Part shown: in pieces, positions 1-8,888 of the stretch
How the letters are laid out: each line of letters opens with the position of its first letter
Position numbering within the stretch: position 1 is the first letter of the stretch
NCBI RefSeq assembly: GCF_016905445.1
Contig: NZ_JAFEXF010000047.1
Span: forward strand, 1-43,644
DNA from: Streptomyces sp. G44
GTDB lineage: Bacteria; Actinomycetota; Actinomycetes; Streptomycetales; Streptomycetaceae
Length of the DNA: 43,644 bases
Direction of reading: 5' to 3'
Translations under genes and position numbers: made by a program
Notes under the pieces: generated by a model
What the model was told of the DNA's origin: nothing
The model's input: only the letters and a program-made list of their open reading frames with translations
Databases searched by the model: none

Positions 1-19
1 GCCCCAGACCCCGACCGCC

Positions 20-883
20 GTGGCCGCCGCCCCGGCCGCGGTGACCGGCCACCCCCGCCGTCCGCCCGCCCCCGCGCGCCGGGCGGACCTCACCCCGGCC
101 CAGGCCTTCGACGCCCTCTGCCAGGACACCGCCCCCGGCCTGGTACGCCAGACGTATCTGCTCACCGGGCGCCGCACACTCGCCCAGGAAGCCGTCGAAC
201 GCGCCTTCCAGCAGGCCTGGCAGCGCTGGCCCGAGGTGGCCGTGGACCGCGACCCCGCGGGCTGGGTCCGCGCCGCCGCGCACGAGTACGCGCTCTCGCC
301 CTGGCACCGCTTCCGGCCGGGCCTGCACTTCCCGGACGCCCCGCCCCCCGAACCGGCCGACCGCGTCCTCTTCGGCGTACTCCTGGGCCTGTCGCCCGCA
401 CAGCGCCGCGCCCTGCTGCTCTACGACGGCATCGGCCTCGACCTGCCCGACACGGCCGCCGAGGCCGAGGCGAGCACACCCGCCACCGCGAACCGCCTGC
501 TGTACGCCCGCGAGGCGATCGCCGAACGGCTGCCCGACCTGGCCGACCCCAAGACCCTGCACCGGCGCCTGGGCGAACTGGGCGCCGCGGAGAAGCTCGG
601 GGTGCCGAACCCGGAACGCGTACGGGTCACCGGTGAACGCCGCGCCCGTCTCTGGACCCGCGCGGCCATCGCCCTCACGACCCTGATCGTCGGGGCGACG
701 GCCCTGACCCTGCGCACGGCCCCGACCCACTACGAGCCGCCGCAGTCACCGGGCAGGGCCATCAGCGGCGTACCGGCCCGGATGGGTCCGGGCCCTCTCA
801 CGTACGAGGACACGGAACTGCGCGCGAAGCTCCGCGCGGAACTGACGACGGGCCCGCACCGCCTGACCCCCCAGCCGAAATAG
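20..883 (+). CDS. Sigma-factor-like protein with C-terminal membrane segment (5' end may lie outside window)
   Basis: The N-terminal half resembles the SigE/ECF sigma-70 family: a region-2-like helix (TPAQAFDALCQDTAPGLVRQ, then LTGRRTLAQEAVERAFQQAW) around residues 24-70, followed by a weak region-4-like stretch (LLGLSPAQRRALLLYD) around 122-137. The recognition helix is degenerate. A single hydrophobic segment (about residues 213-231) and a short polar tail follow, which is unusual for a sigma factor and suggests membrane attachment. The GTG at 20 is the first start in the window, but the frame is open upstream to base 2, so the true start may be outside. The gene converges on sucD. A role in transcription is inference; a degenerate, non-functional sigma-like protein is equally possible. 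Confidence 0.6.
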   Translation: MAAAPAAVTGHPRRPPAPARRADLTPAQAFDALCQDTAPGLVRQTYLLTGRRTLAQEAVERAFQQAWQRWPEVAVDRDPAGWVRAAAHEYALSPWHRFRPGLHFPDAPPPEPADRVLFGVLLGLSPAQRRALLLYDGIGLDLPDTAAEAEASTPATANRLLYAREAIAERLPDLADPKTLHRRLGELGAAEKLGVPNPERVRVTGERRARLWTRAAIALTTLIVGATALTLRTAPTHYEPPQSPGRAISGVPARMGPGPLTYEDTELRAKLRAELTTGPHRLTPQPK

Positions 884-902
884 CGTCCCCGACAGCCCGA
901 GA

Positions 903-935
903 GCCCCTGGAAGGGGCGCGGGGAGCTGCGCGACC
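903..935 (+). repeat. Dispersed Streptomyces intergenic repeat, copy 1
   Basis: The stretch directly after the sigma-like gene contains the core AAGGGGCGCGGGGA followed by GCTGCGCGACC. I recognise this as a very common short repeat in Streptomyces intergenic regions. A second copy in inverse orientation lies at 39313-39343, just 3' of another gene. Function is unknown; the 3'-flank position suggests a role in mRNA ends. Confidence 0.6.
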
Positions 936-968
936 GACCCCCACCTGGCCGCGGGGTGAAAACAAGAA

Positions 969-1002
969 GCGGGCCCGCACCTCGACGGAGATGCGGGCCC
1001 GC
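969..1002 (-). terminator. Terminator of the sucCD operon
   Basis: Perfect 11-bp inverted repeat GCGGGCCCGCA (969-979) and TGCGGGCCCGC (992-1002) with a 12-nt loop. Read on the minus strand it lies just after the sucD stop and is followed by TTCTTGTTTTC, giving a classic intrinsic terminator. It may also stop the converging gene on the left. Confidence 0.8.
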
Positions 1003-1019
1003 GACACAACGGCCGGGGG

Positions 1020-1904
1020 TCAGCCCGCCAGGATGGCGCGCGCCAGCTTCGCCGTCTCGGTCGGCGTCTTGCCGACCTTGACGCCGGCGGCCTCAAGGGC
1101 CTCCTTCTTGGCCTGCGCGGTGCCGGAGGAGCCGGAGACGATGGCGCCGGCGTGGCCCATCGTCTTGCCCTCGGGCGCCGTGAAGCCCGCGACGTAGCCG
1201 ACGACCGGCTTGGTCACGTGCGCCTTGATGTAGTCCGCCGCGCGCTCCTCGGCGTCGCCGCCGATCTCACCGATCATGACGATCAGGTCGGTGTCGGGGT
1301 CGGCCTCGAACGCCTCCAGGGCGTCGATGTGCGTCGTGCCGATGACCGGGTCGCCACCGATGCCGACGGCCGACGAGAAGCCGATGTCGCGCAGCTCGTA
1401 CATCATCTGGTACGTCAGCGTGCCGGACTTCGAGACCAGGCCGATGCGGCCCGGCTTCGTGATGTCGCCCGGGATGATGCCGGCGTTCGACTGGCCCGGG
1501 GTGATGAGACCGGGGCAGTTCGGGCCGATGATGCGGGTCTTGTTGCCCTTCGACTTCGCGTACGCCCAGAAGGCGGCGGAGTCGTGGACGGCGATGCCCT
1601 CGGTGATGACGACGGCGAGGGGGATCTCGGCGTCGATCGCCTCGACGACGGCGGCCTTGGAGAAGGCCGGCGGCACGAAGAGGACGGAGACGTTGGCGCC
1701 CGTCTTCTCCATGGCCTCCTTGACCGTGCCGAAGACCGGTACCTCGGTGCCGTCGAAGTCGACGGACGTGCCGGCCTTGCGCGGGTTCACGCCGCCGACG
1801 ATGTTGGTGCCGTCACCGAGCATCAGCTTGGTGTGCTTCATGCCCGTGGCACCGGTCATGCCCTGGACGATGACCTTGCTGTCCTTGTTGAGGAAGATAG
1901 CCAT
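1020..1904 (-). CDS. sucD: Succinyl-CoA ligase (ADP/GDP-forming), alpha subunit
   Basis: 294 aa, the normal length for SucD. It forms the alpha2beta2 or alpha-beta enzyme with SucC that interconverts succinyl-CoA and succinate with substrate-level phosphorylation in the TCA cycle. Visible features: N-terminal CoA-binding Rossmann domain ([20 protein letters not shown], residues 1-20), the IIGPNCPG motif, and the phospho-histidine loop [10 protein letters not shown] near the C-terminus, whose His is the transiently phosphorylated residue. The ATG at 1904 follows a GAGGGAAAG ribosome site. It lies 21 nt downstream of sucC and is certainly co-transcribed with it; the hairpin at 969-1002 ends the transcript. 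Confidence 0.98.
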   Translation of the reverse strand: MAIFLNKDSKVIVQGMTGATGMKHTKLMLGDGTNIVGGVNPRKAGTSVDFDGTEVPVFGTVKEAMEKTGANVSVLFVPPAFSKAAVVEAIDAEIPLAVVITEGIAVHDSAAFWAYAKSKGNKTRIIGPNCPGLITPGQSNAGIIPGDITKPGRIGLVSKSGTLTYQMMYELRDIGFSSAVGIGGDPVIGTTHIDALEAFEADPDTDLIVMIGEIGGDAEERAADYIKAHVTKPVVGYVAGFTAPEGKTMGHAGAIVSGSSGTAQAKKEALEAAGVKVGKTPTETAKLARAILAG

Positions 1905-1925
1905 GGCTGTTCTTTCCCTCGTCCC

Positions 1926-3104
1926 TTACTTCGCGGCCGCGAGCTCGGCGGCCTTGTCGGCCGCGCCGTCCATGGTGTCCACACGCTGCACGAGCGGGTG
2001 GTTGGCGTCGCTCAGGATCTTGCGACCCAGCTCCGCGTTGTTGCCGTCGAGGCGCACGACCAGCGGCTTCTCGACCTTCTCGCCCTTGGAGGCAAGCAGC
2101 TCCAGGGCCTGCACGATGCCGTTGGCGACCTCGTCGCACGCGGTGATGCCACCGAAGACGTTGACGAAGACGGACTTGACGTCCGAGTCGCCGAGGATGA
2201 TCTCCAGGCCGTTCGCCATGACCTCGGCGGAGGCGCCGCCGCCGATGTCGAGGAAGTTGGCGGGCTTCACGCCGCCGTGTGCCTCACCGGCGTACGCCAC
2301 GACGTCGAGGGTGCTCATGACGAGACCCGCGCCGTTGCCGATGATGCCGACCTCGCCGTCGAGCTTCACGTAGTTGAGGCCCTTGGCCTTGGCCGCAGCT
2401 TCGAGCGGGTTAGCTGCGTCCTTGTCCTCGAGTGCCTCGTGCTCCGGCTGGCGGAAGTCGGCGTTGGCGTCCAGGGACACCTTGCCGTCCAGGGCCAGGA
2501 TGCGGCCGTCCTTGGTCTTCACCAGGGGGTTGACCTCGACGAGGAGCGCGTCCTCGGCGACGAAGGTGTCCCACAGGGTCACCATGGCCTCGGCGACCTT
2601 CTCGGCCACGTCGGCCGGGAACTTCGCCTGGGCCACGATCTCGCGGGCCTTCTCGATGTCCACGCCCTCGACGGCGTTGACCGGGACCTTCGCGAGGGCC
2701 TCGGGGGTCTTCTCCGCGACCTCCTCGATGTCCATGCCGCCCTGCACCGAGGCCATCGCCAGGAAGGTGCGGTTGGTGCGGTCGAGGAGGTACGAGACGT
2801 AGTACTCGGCCTCGATCTCCGGAGACAGCTCGGCGATCATCACCTTGTGGACCGTGTGGCCCTTGATGTCCATGCCGAGGATGTCCGTCGCGCGAGCGAC
2901 GGCCTCGTCCGGGTTCGCCGCCAGCTTCACGCCGCCGGCCTTGCCGCGGCCGCCGACCTTCACCTGCGCCTTGACGACCGACTTGCCGCCAAGCCGCTCG
3001 GTGGCCTCGCGCGCCGCCTCAGGCGTGTCGATGACTTCACCGGCCAGCACCGGTACACCGTGCTTGGCGAAGAGGTCCCTCGCCTGGTACTCGAACAGGT
3101 CCAC
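1926..3104 (-). CDS. sucC: Succinyl-CoA ligase (ADP/GDP-forming), beta subunit
   Basis: 392 aa, full length. The N-terminal ATP-grasp domain begins [19 protein letters not shown] and includes [13 protein letters not shown]; the C-terminal CoA-ligase domain shows [24 protein letters not shown] and VFVNVFGGI. The beta subunit binds nucleotide and, with SucD, catalyses succinyl-CoA synthesis or cleavage in the TCA cycle. The start is a GTG at 3104 with a weak GGGACGG site 6-7 nt upstream; the alignment of the conserved MDLFEYQ start supports it. First gene of the sucCD operon. The promoter must lie in the 3105-3300 interval. Confidence 0.98.
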   Translation of the reverse strand: MDLFEYQARDLFAKHGVPVLAGEVIDTPEAAREATERLGGKSVVKAQVKVGGRGKAGGVKLAANPDEAVARATDILGMDIKGHTVHKVMIAELSPEIEAEYYVSYLLDRTNRTFLAMASVQGGMDIEEVAEKTPEALAKVPVNAVEGVDIEKAREIVAQAKFPADVAEKVAEAMVTLWDTFVAEDALLVEVNPLVKTKDGRILALDGKVSLDANADFRQPEHEALEDKDAANPLEAAAKAKGLNYVKLDGEVGIIGNGAGLVMSTLDVVAYAGEAHGGVKPANFLDIGGGASAEVMANGLEIILGDSDVKSVFVNVFGGITACDEVANGIVQALELLASKGEKVEKPLVVRLDGNNAELGRKILSDANHPLVQRVDTMDGAADKAAELAAAK

Positions 3105-3254
3105 GCGCGTCCGTCCCTAATCCGTGATCTCGCTGCGATCTCGCTGCTTTGGTGTCAGCTGTCTGCGTGGGCGTGCCGCGGAGGGCAACGTGACTGCGCT
3201 GTCACAAGGGAGGCGTAGGACGGAGTCCAATACGCGGCATGTCCGTCTCGCAGG
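3105..3254 (-). promoter_or_regulatory. Upstream region of sucC with an inverted repeat
   Basis: No gene seen here. It contains the inverted repeat GTGAC-N6-GTCAC at 3190-3205, about 90 nt before the sucC start. It resembles a Crp-like palindrome but the half-site spacing is two bases longer than the Streptomyces GTG-N6-GNCAC form, so the regulator is unknown. No convincing -35/-10 pair could be fixed. Confidence 0.35.
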
Positions 3255-3479
3255 TTATCGCCGTGGACCGTGGGTCCCTAAATCGCAGATCACATTTGGG
3301 CGGTGATGACGGTCACAGGTCGCTGCCGCGAAGGGGCGCCGCCGGGTACGGGGGGCGGCCCCCGCCGCGTCAGGGGCCGCCCGTTTGCTTCCGTTGCTCC
3401 AGCGATCAGCCGGTGCGGGAGGGGCGTGGCGCCTACGGGGGCGGCGCGACGTGTGCGAGGGGTACAGGGTGTACGTGGA

Positions 3480-3760
3480 TACGAGGCTCGGCGTCACGTC
3501 GTCGGCCACGTCCTGGGCGCCGGTGACGGCGTTGTCCGTGAGGGCCTGCGCGTGAGGGGCGACGGTGTCGCCGGCCAGGTCCCGTGCGAACGGCTGGACC
3601 CGCGCGACGATCCCGCCCGCGAACGGCCGCACGTCGCCGACCACGCCCCGCGCCAGGTGCGACGCGTCCCCGACGGCCCGCCCGGTGACCGGCACGTCGC
3701 CTCGACGGCGGTGGCGACGACGGGCGGCCAGGGCCGGCAACCCACCCGGAGGCATGTCGC
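3480..3760 (-). pseudogene. Possible remnant of a small gene (coding-like codon use, frame broken)
   Basis: Between sucC and the VWA gene lie about 730 bases without a clear gene. On the minus strand one frame (about 3485-3700) has almost only G or C in the third codon position and reads VPVTGRAVGDASHLARGV, then VARVQPFARDLAGDTVAPH and ALTDNAVTGAQDVADDV. Upstream of about 3700 the coding-like signal moves to another frame (PPVVATAVEA). No credible start, ribosome site or known domain was found. The best reading is a small hypothetical gene disrupted by an indel, or a decayed gene; it could also be chance in GC-rich DNA. Confidence 0.25.
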
Positions 3761-3840
3761 TCCTCGCGCTGAACCCCCGCCACCGCGCAAGCCCCCTGCC
3801 ACCCATGGGCACTCATGTCCGGTTCCCCACGGTCATGTGG

Positions 3841-5028
3841 TCATGTCCCTGGCCCCGCGCTCGTGTCCGGTATGGGAAGCGGGCGCCTTTCGATCGCAGC
3901 GGCCATCACCTCCGGGAAGAGGTCCGGCGTACAGGCGAAGGCGGGCGCGTCCAGCGCGGCCAGCGCCGCCGCGTGCTCGCGGTCGTACGCGGGTGTCCCC
4001 TCGTCGGAGAGCGCGAGCAGCGTCACGAACTGCACCCCCGAGGCCTTCATCGCCGCGACCCGCTTCAGCATCTCGTCGCGTATGCCCCCTTCGTAGAGGT
4101 CGCTGATGAGCACGACGACCGTGTCGGCGGGCCGGCTGATCTGCGCCTGGCAGTACGCCAGGGCGCGGTTGATGTCCGTCCCACCGCCCAGCTGGGTGCC
4201 GAACAGGACGTCCACCGGGTCGTCGAGCTGCTCGGTGAGGTCGACGACGTTGGTGTCGAAGACGACGAGCCGGGTGTTCAGCGAGCGCATGGAACCGAGG
4301 ACCGCGCCGAACACCGAGGCGTAGACCACGGACGCCGCCATCGAGCCCGACTGGTCGATGCAGAGGATGACCTCCTTCTTCACGGACCGCGACGCCCGCC
4401 CGTACCCGATGAGCCGTTCGGGGACGACCGTCCGGTGCTCCGGCAGGTAGTTCTTGAGGTTGGCCGCGATCGTGCGGTTCCAGTCGATGTCGTGGTGGCG
4501 GGGCCTGCTGACCCGCGCGCTGCGGTCGAGCGCGCCGGTGAGCGTGGCACGGGTCCGCGTCGCGAGCCGCTTCTCCAGCTTCTCGACGACCTTGCGCACG
4601 ACGGCCCGCGCGGTCTCCTTGGTCGTCTCCGGCATGGCTTTGTTGAGGGACAGCAATGTGCCGACGAGGTGCACGTCCGCCTCGACCGCCTCCAGCATCT
4701 CGGGCTCCAGGAGCAGCGCCGAGAGCCCGAGCCGGTCGATGGCGTCGCGCTGCATGACCTGGACGACGGACGAGGGGAAGTACGTCCGGATGTCGCCGAG
4801 CCAGCGCGCGACGGACGGCGCGGAACCGCCGAGCCCCGCCGAACGGTCCCGCCCCCGGCCTCCCTTCTCGCCTCCCGCTCCGTACAGCGCGGTGAGCGCG
4901 CCGTCCATCGCCGCGTCCTGCCCGGAGAGCGCGCAACCTGTCCCGTCGGCGCTCTCCCCGCCGAGCACGAGGCGCCACCGCCGCAACCGCTCGTCCGCCA
5001 TGAGCCGCTCCCCCGCCATTCCGGTCAT
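3841..5028 (-). CDS. VWA-domain protein of a MoxR/VWA island (CoxE-like)
   Basis: 395 aa. The N-terminal half is helical and of no recognised function; the C-terminal half is a von Willebrand factor A domain with a complete metal-ion-dependent adhesion site: D225-Q-S227-G-S229 (IDQSGSM), T284 (GGGTDI) and D310 (LISDLYEG). Such cytoplasmic VWA proteins partner MoxR AAA+ ATPases, delivering or holding substrates. The ATG at 5028 overlaps the stop of the DUF5682 gene (ATGA), so the two are translationally coupled; an internal ATG at residue 10 is an alternative start. Last gene of the leftward MoxR-DUF5682-VWA operon. Substrate unknown. Confidence 0.88.
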   Translation of the reverse strand: MTGMAGERLMADERLRRWRLVLGGESADGTGCALSGQDAAMDGALTALYGAGGEKGGRGRDRSAGLGGSAPSVARWLGDIRTYFPSSVVQVMQRDAIDRLGLSALLLEPEMLEAVEADVHLVGTLLSLNKAMPETTKETARAVVRKVVEKLEKRLATRTRATLTGALDRSARVSRPRHHDIDWNRTIAANLKNYLPEHRTVVPERLIGYGRASRSVKKEVILCIDQSGSMAASVVYASVFGAVLGSMRSLNTRLVVFDTNVVDLTEQLDDPVDVLFGTQLGGGTDINRALAYCQAQISRPADTVVVLISDLYEGGIRDEMLKRVAAMKASGVQFVTLLALSDEGTPAYDREHAAALAALDAPAFACTPDLFPEVMAAAIERRPLPIPDTSAGPGT

Positions 5029-7715
5029 CCCGCCACCCCCACGAGGTCACCGTTCTCCGTATGCGCACCGGTGCCGGTGCCAGTGCCGGTGCCGGTGCCG
5101 GTGCCAGTGCCAGTGCCGGTGCCGGTGCCGGCACCGGAATCCGTGTCCGCATCCCGGTCCGTGTCCGCCGTACCGAGCAGCAGCCGCACGGTCGGTACGA
5201 CGGCGTCCGCGCGCGTGGTGTCGATCTCCTCGGCGAAGCCGGGCACACCGCCTCCGCCGGGCGCGGGCCGGGCCCCCGCCGCCCCGCGCCGCACCAGCTC
5301 CCCCAACGTCCGCCGGACCCCTGGCTCATACGCCGAGAACGTGCGCCGCAGCAACGGCAGTACGTCGGTGAAGGCATCGTCCGACACCCCGCTCAGCCAG
5401 TCGTCGACCAGGCCGAGCAGCCGCTCGTCGTGCACGAGGAGCATCCCGCCCCCGGAGCCGCCTCCGACGAAGCCCTCGATCCAGGCGGCGCCTTCGGCCG
5501 GTTCGCTCCCCCGGGACAGGGCGAGCCCCATGAGCCGGGCGGCCTCCTCGTCCGCCAGTTCCCCGCCGTCCAGCAGCAGCCGTACACACCGCCCCCGTAC
5601 GACCCCGGCGACCGTCTCACGCCGCGCGAGCACCCGCAGGACGGAGGACCACCGTGCCCGTATCCCGTGGGCGCCGTCCCCGCCGGGGGCGGCCGGCGGC
5701 TCCTCGGCATGGCCCGCGCGGAACTCCCCGAGCAGCCCCACCGCCTGGTGGACGGCGTCCACACGCCCCCGCATCTCCAGGGCCGCGTCCGCGTCGAGCC
5801 CCGTGCAGGCGCCCGGCAGTCCCACGAAGACCCGCTCGGCGAGCCCGAGGGCGACCTCGCCGAGGGCCCCGGTGTCCGTCCCCCGCACGTCCCCGTAGCG
5901 GAGCGAGCGCACGAGGGCGGGCAGCGCCTGCGCGAGATGCCCGACGTCCGCGTCCAGCGCCGCCCGGTCGGCGAGGACCCGCATCACCACGGGCAGCGCT
6001 TCCGGCAGCTCCGCCAGCAGACACCGCTCGGCGAGCGCGGTGACATCGGCGAGGCCGGCCGCCCCGACCGCGTCGGCGGACGCCTTGGCCGTGGCGGCGC
6101 CGAGGACCGTGGTGCCCCACACCCCGGCCTCCGCGACCCGCACGGACAACTCCGGCTCCCACCGCAGCCGCCATGTCTCCCGGAACGTCCCCGTGCTCCC
6201 CCGGGACGGCGCGGGCCTGCCCCAGTCGACACCGAGGAGCCGCAGTCGGTGCAGCAGCGTGCTGCGCGCCGCGTTCGTCTCCTTGCGGAGGTCGAGCTCC
6301 ATCTCCCGCTCCAGCGCCTCCGGTTTGAGCCGCAGTGTGCGCTGCGCGCGCGTGAGGTCGCGCTGGAGCGGCACGGCGGGCGCCGACTCGGGGACCTCGC
6401 CCAGCACGTCCCCGACGACGAGCCGGTCGTGGACGAGGGCCAGTGGCACGTCCGAGCCCTCGCACATCACCGCCCGCACGGCGTCGGTCGTCTCACTGAG
6501 CCCGGCCAACGGCCGTCCCCGCATCGCGGCCAGCGTGTCGGCGAGCCGGACCGCCTCGATGACGTGCGCGGACGAGACGAGCCGCCCCTCGTCGCGCAGC
6601 AGCCCCGCGACCTTCGTCATCCACCGCTCGACGGGCCGGTCGGCGGCGGCGAACAGGTGGCCGTACCAGCCGGGGGAGGTGATCCCCGCGCCGTACCCAC
6701 TGGCGCGGGAGAGCCGGCGGTGGGTCCAGGGAACCCATGTCATCTCGGCCTTCACCTTGGGAAGCCCCTTGAGCAGCGCCCGGTCGGCGGCCACGGTGAC
6801 CTTGCGCCGCAGCGCGGGCACGTGCCATGCCCCGCACACCACCGCCACGTGGTCGGCGCCGAACTCCTTCTGCGCGGCCCGCACCTGGAGCCGCATATGC
6901 GCCTCGCGGACCAGGTCACGGCTGTGCCCGCCGTCTCCGTAGACCTCGCGCAGCGCCTCCATCGCGTCGCTCACCGCCTCGAACGGCGCGAACGCGTCAC
7001 CGCCCGCCCCCCGGTGCTCGACGACGTCCTCCCACCATCGCTCGGGGTCGTCGTACCCGGCGGTCTCGGCGAGCACGGCGATCGGGTCGATCCGTACGGC
7101 GTCCTCGCCTCCCGCGGGTCCTTCGGGCCGGTCAGGTCCCTCAGGACCGTCAGGTTCCTCAGGTCCGTCAGGTCCCTCAGGTCCGTCGGAACCGTCAGGT
7201 CCCTCAGGTCCGTCAGGTTCCTGAGGTGTGTCAGGTTCCTGAGGTGTGTCAGATGCCCCGGGTTCTCCGGAGCGCCCGGGTTCCTCCTCGAACGCCCCCG
7301 GGCCCCCTCGCCCCCCGGTTTCGTCCGCCACGCCCTCCGTCCGCGCCAGCGAGTGCGCCGCCGGGAGGTCGATGAAGCGGACCGGCACGTCCCGCTCCAC
7401 GGCCCACCGGATCGCCACCCACTCCGGGGAGAATTCGGCGAGCGGCCAGAACGCCGAGCGGCCCGGCTCGTCCACCACATGCGCGAGCAGCGCGACCGGC
7501 GGCCGCATCCCCTCGTCGGCGGCCAGCCGCACCAAGAGGTCGGCTTCCGGCGGTCCCTCGACGAGGACGGCGCCGGGCCGTGCCGCGTCGAGCGCGGCCC
7601 GCACCGCGCGGGCCGAGCCGGGCCCGTGGTGCCGCACCCCGAGCAGCAGCGTCCCGCCCGCGCGCGACCCGTCCGCGCCCGTCGCGACCCGCGTCGTCGC
7701 TTCCGCCCCCGTCAT
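5025..7715 (-). CDS. DUF5682 family protein, TraB/TIKI/EreA-like N-terminal fold suspected
   Basis: 896 aa from the ATG at 7715, which overlaps the ATPase stop (ATGA); an ATG at 7733 is less likely. The N-terminus has GVRHHGPGSA (residues 26-35), VLVEGP (50-55) and later VVCGAWH (292-298). Paired GxxH-type motifs with an acidic EGP strand are reminiscent of the TraB/TIKI/EreA superfamily; this is my inference. Residues about 156-203 are a low-complexity Pro-Glu-Asp-Gly tract, inserted between conserved blocks. The remainder is helical. The extreme C-terminus is a run of about nine Thr-Gly pairs encoded by a 6-bp repeat. Middle gene of the MoxR-DUF5682-VWA operon; activity unknown. Confidence 0.85.
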   Translation of the reverse strand: MTGAEATTRVATGADGSRAGGTLLLGVRHHGPGSARAVRAALDAARPGAVLVEGPPEADLLVRLAADEGMRPPVALLAHVVDEPGRSAFWPLAEFSPEWVAIRWAVERDVPVRFIDLPAAHSLARTEGVADETGGRGGPGAFEEEPGRSGEPGASDTPQEPDTPQEPDGPEGPDGSDGPEGPDGPEEPDGPEGPDRPEGPAGGEDAVRIDPIAVLAETAGYDDPERWWEDVVEHRGAGGDAFAPFEAVSDAMEALREVYGDGGHSRDLVREAHMRLQVRAAQKEFGADHVAVVCGAWHVPALRRKVTVAADRALLKGLPKVKAEMTWVPWTHRRLSRASGYGAGITSPGWYGHLFAAADRPVERWMTKVAGLLRDEGRLVSSAHVIEAVRLADTLAAMRGRPLAGLSETTDAVRAVMCEGSDVPLALVHDRLVVGDVLGEVPESAPAVPLQRDLTRAQRTLRLKPEALEREMELDLRKETNAARSTLLHRLRLLGVDWGRPAPSRGSTGTFRETWRLRWEPELSVRVAEAGVWGTTVLGAATAKASADAVGAAGLADVTALAERCLLAELPEALPVVMRVLADRAALDADVGHLAQALPALVRSLRYGDVRGTDTGALGEVALGLAERVFVGLPGACTGLDADAALEMRGRVDAVHQAVGLLGEFRAGHAEEPPAAPGGDGAHGIRARWSSVLRVLARRETVAGVVRGRCVRLLLDGGELADEEAARLMGLALSRGSEPAEGAAWIEGFVGGGSGGGMLLVHDERLLGLVDDWLSGVSDDAFTDVLPLLRRTFSAYEPGVRRTLGELVRRGAAGARPAPGGGGVPGFAEEIDTTRADAVVPTVRLLLGTADTDRDADTDSGAGTGTGTGTGTGTGTGTGTGTGAHTENGDLVGVAG
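5066..5141 (-). repeat. 6-bp tandem repeat encoding the Thr-Gly tail of the DUF5682 protein
   Basis: About ten copies of GGTGCC or GGTGCCA variants (plus strand GTGCCG/GTGCCA) close to the stop codon. The unit is a multiple of three, so copy-number change lengthens or shortens the TG tail without a frameshift. Confidence 0.85.
7120..7255 (-). repeat. Imperfect tandem repeats encoding a Pro-Glu-Asp-Gly tract
   Basis: Repeated units of the type TCAGGTCCG / TCAGGTTCC / TCAGGTCCC in phase with the reading frame of the DUF5682 gene. They encode PDGPEG-like units between residues about 156 and 203 and look like a recent expansion of a linker. Confidence 0.8.
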
Positions 7716-8836
7716 GCGCTCACCTCGCGGCACGCGCGGTAGAAGTCCTTCCAGCCGTCCCGCTCGCGCACGACCGTCTCCAGGTACTCCTGCCAGATCA
7801 CGCGGTCCGCCGCCGGGTCACGCACCACGGCGCCGAGGATGCCGGCCGCGACGTCACCGGGCCGCAGGACGCCGTCCCCGAAGTGGGCCGCCAGAGCGAG
7901 GCCGTTGGTGACGACGGAGATCGCCTCGGCCGTCGACAGGGTGCCGCTGGGCGACTTCACCTTCGTACGCCCGTCGGCCGTGACGCCGTCGCGCAGCTCG
8001 CGGAAGACGGTGACGACGCGGCGTATCTCGTCGATGCCCTCGGCGCCCGCGGGCAGGTCGAGCGAGCGGCCGATCTGGTCGACGCGGCGCGAGACGATGT
8101 CGACCTCGGCGTCGGCGCTCTCCGGCAGCGGCAGGACGACGGTGTTGAAGCGGCGGCGCAGGGCGCTCGACAGGTCGTTGACCCCGCGGTCGCGGTCGTT
8201 GGCGGTGGCGATGAGGTTGAAGCCCCGTACCGCCTGCACCTCTTGGCCCAGCTCGGGGATGGGCAGGGTCTTCTCCGACAGGATCGTGATGAGCGTGTCC
8301 TGCACGTCGGCGGGGATGCGGGTCAGCTCCTCGACGCGTGCCGTCATCCCGTCGGCCATCGCCCGCATGACAGGGCTGGGCACGAGCGCGTCGCGGCTCG
8401 GGCCGTGCGCGAGGAGCCGGGCGTAGTTCCACCCGTACCGGATGGCCTCTTCCGGGGTGCCGGCCGTGCCCTGCACGAGCAGCGTCGAGTCCCCGCTGAC
8501 CGCGGCCGCGAGATGCTCGGACACCCACGTCTTGGCGGTGCCGGGCACGCCGAGCAGCAGCAGGGCGCGGTCGGTGGCGAGCGTGGTCACGGCGACCTCG
8601 ACGATGCGGCGCGGCCCCACGTACTTCGGCGTGATCACGGTGCCGTCGGGCAGTGTGCCGCCGAGCAGGTACGTCGCCACGGCCCACGGGGAGAGCTTCC
8701 ACCGCCGCGGCCTCGGCCGGTCGTCCTGCGCTGCCAGCGCGGCCAGTTCGGCGGCGAAGGCGTGCTCCGCGTGCGGCCTCAGAACCGTGTCCTGCTGCGC
8801 GGTCGCGAATGTCGTCGAGTCGACGGAAACGGTCAT
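7712..8836 (-). CDS. MoxR-type AAA+ ATPase
   Basis: 374 aa from the ATG at 8836, chosen because GGAGGGGG lies 10 nt upstream; the frame is open further upstream without a better site. Walker A is GVPGTAKT (residues 96-103), sensor 1 IATAN (209-213), with an arginine-finger-like LRRRF (226-230) and a C-terminal lid. The Walker B position reads ARVEELTRIPADVQDTL instead of the usual DExxR: the first Asp appears replaced by Glu. Such ATPases remodel protein complexes together with VWA partners, here encoded two genes downstream. First gene of the leftward operon, transcribed from the damage-type promoter at 8889-8911. Confidence 0.92.
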   Translation of the reverse strand: MTVSVDSTTFATAQQDTVLRPHAEHAFAAELAALAAQDDRPRPRRWKLSPWAVATYLLGGTLPDGTVITPKYVGPRRIVEVAVTTLATDRALLLLGVPGTAKTWVSEHLAAAVSGDSTLLVQGTAGTPEEAIRYGWNYARLLAHGPSRDALVPSPVMRAMADGMTARVEELTRIPADVQDTLITILSEKTLPIPELGQEVQAVRGFNLIATANDRDRGVNDLSSALRRRFNTVVLPLPESADAEVDIVSRRVDQIGRSLDLPAGAEGIDEIRRVVTVFRELRDGVTADGRTKVKSPSGTLSTAEAISVVTNGLALAAHFGDGVLRPGDVAAGILGAVVRDPAADRVIWQEYLETVVRERDGWKDFYRACREVSA

Positions 8837-8888
8837 GGCGCGATCCCCCTCCAGCTCGCCCGGACACGTCTGGCCCGGATGTGTCTCC

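Noticed and set aside
3190..3205. Crp site for sucCD
   Set aside because: GTGAC-N6-GTCAC is symmetric, but the half-site spacing is two bases longer than the Streptomyces Crp consensus; kept only as an unassigned inverted repeat.
1152..3218. A 688-codon open frame opposite sucCD
   Set aside because: Mirror frame of two certain genes; no domain, wrong codon bias.
5061..7742. An 893-codon open frame opposite the DUF5682 gene
   Set aside because: Antisense shadow; its repeats are only the reverse of the PEDG and TG tracts.
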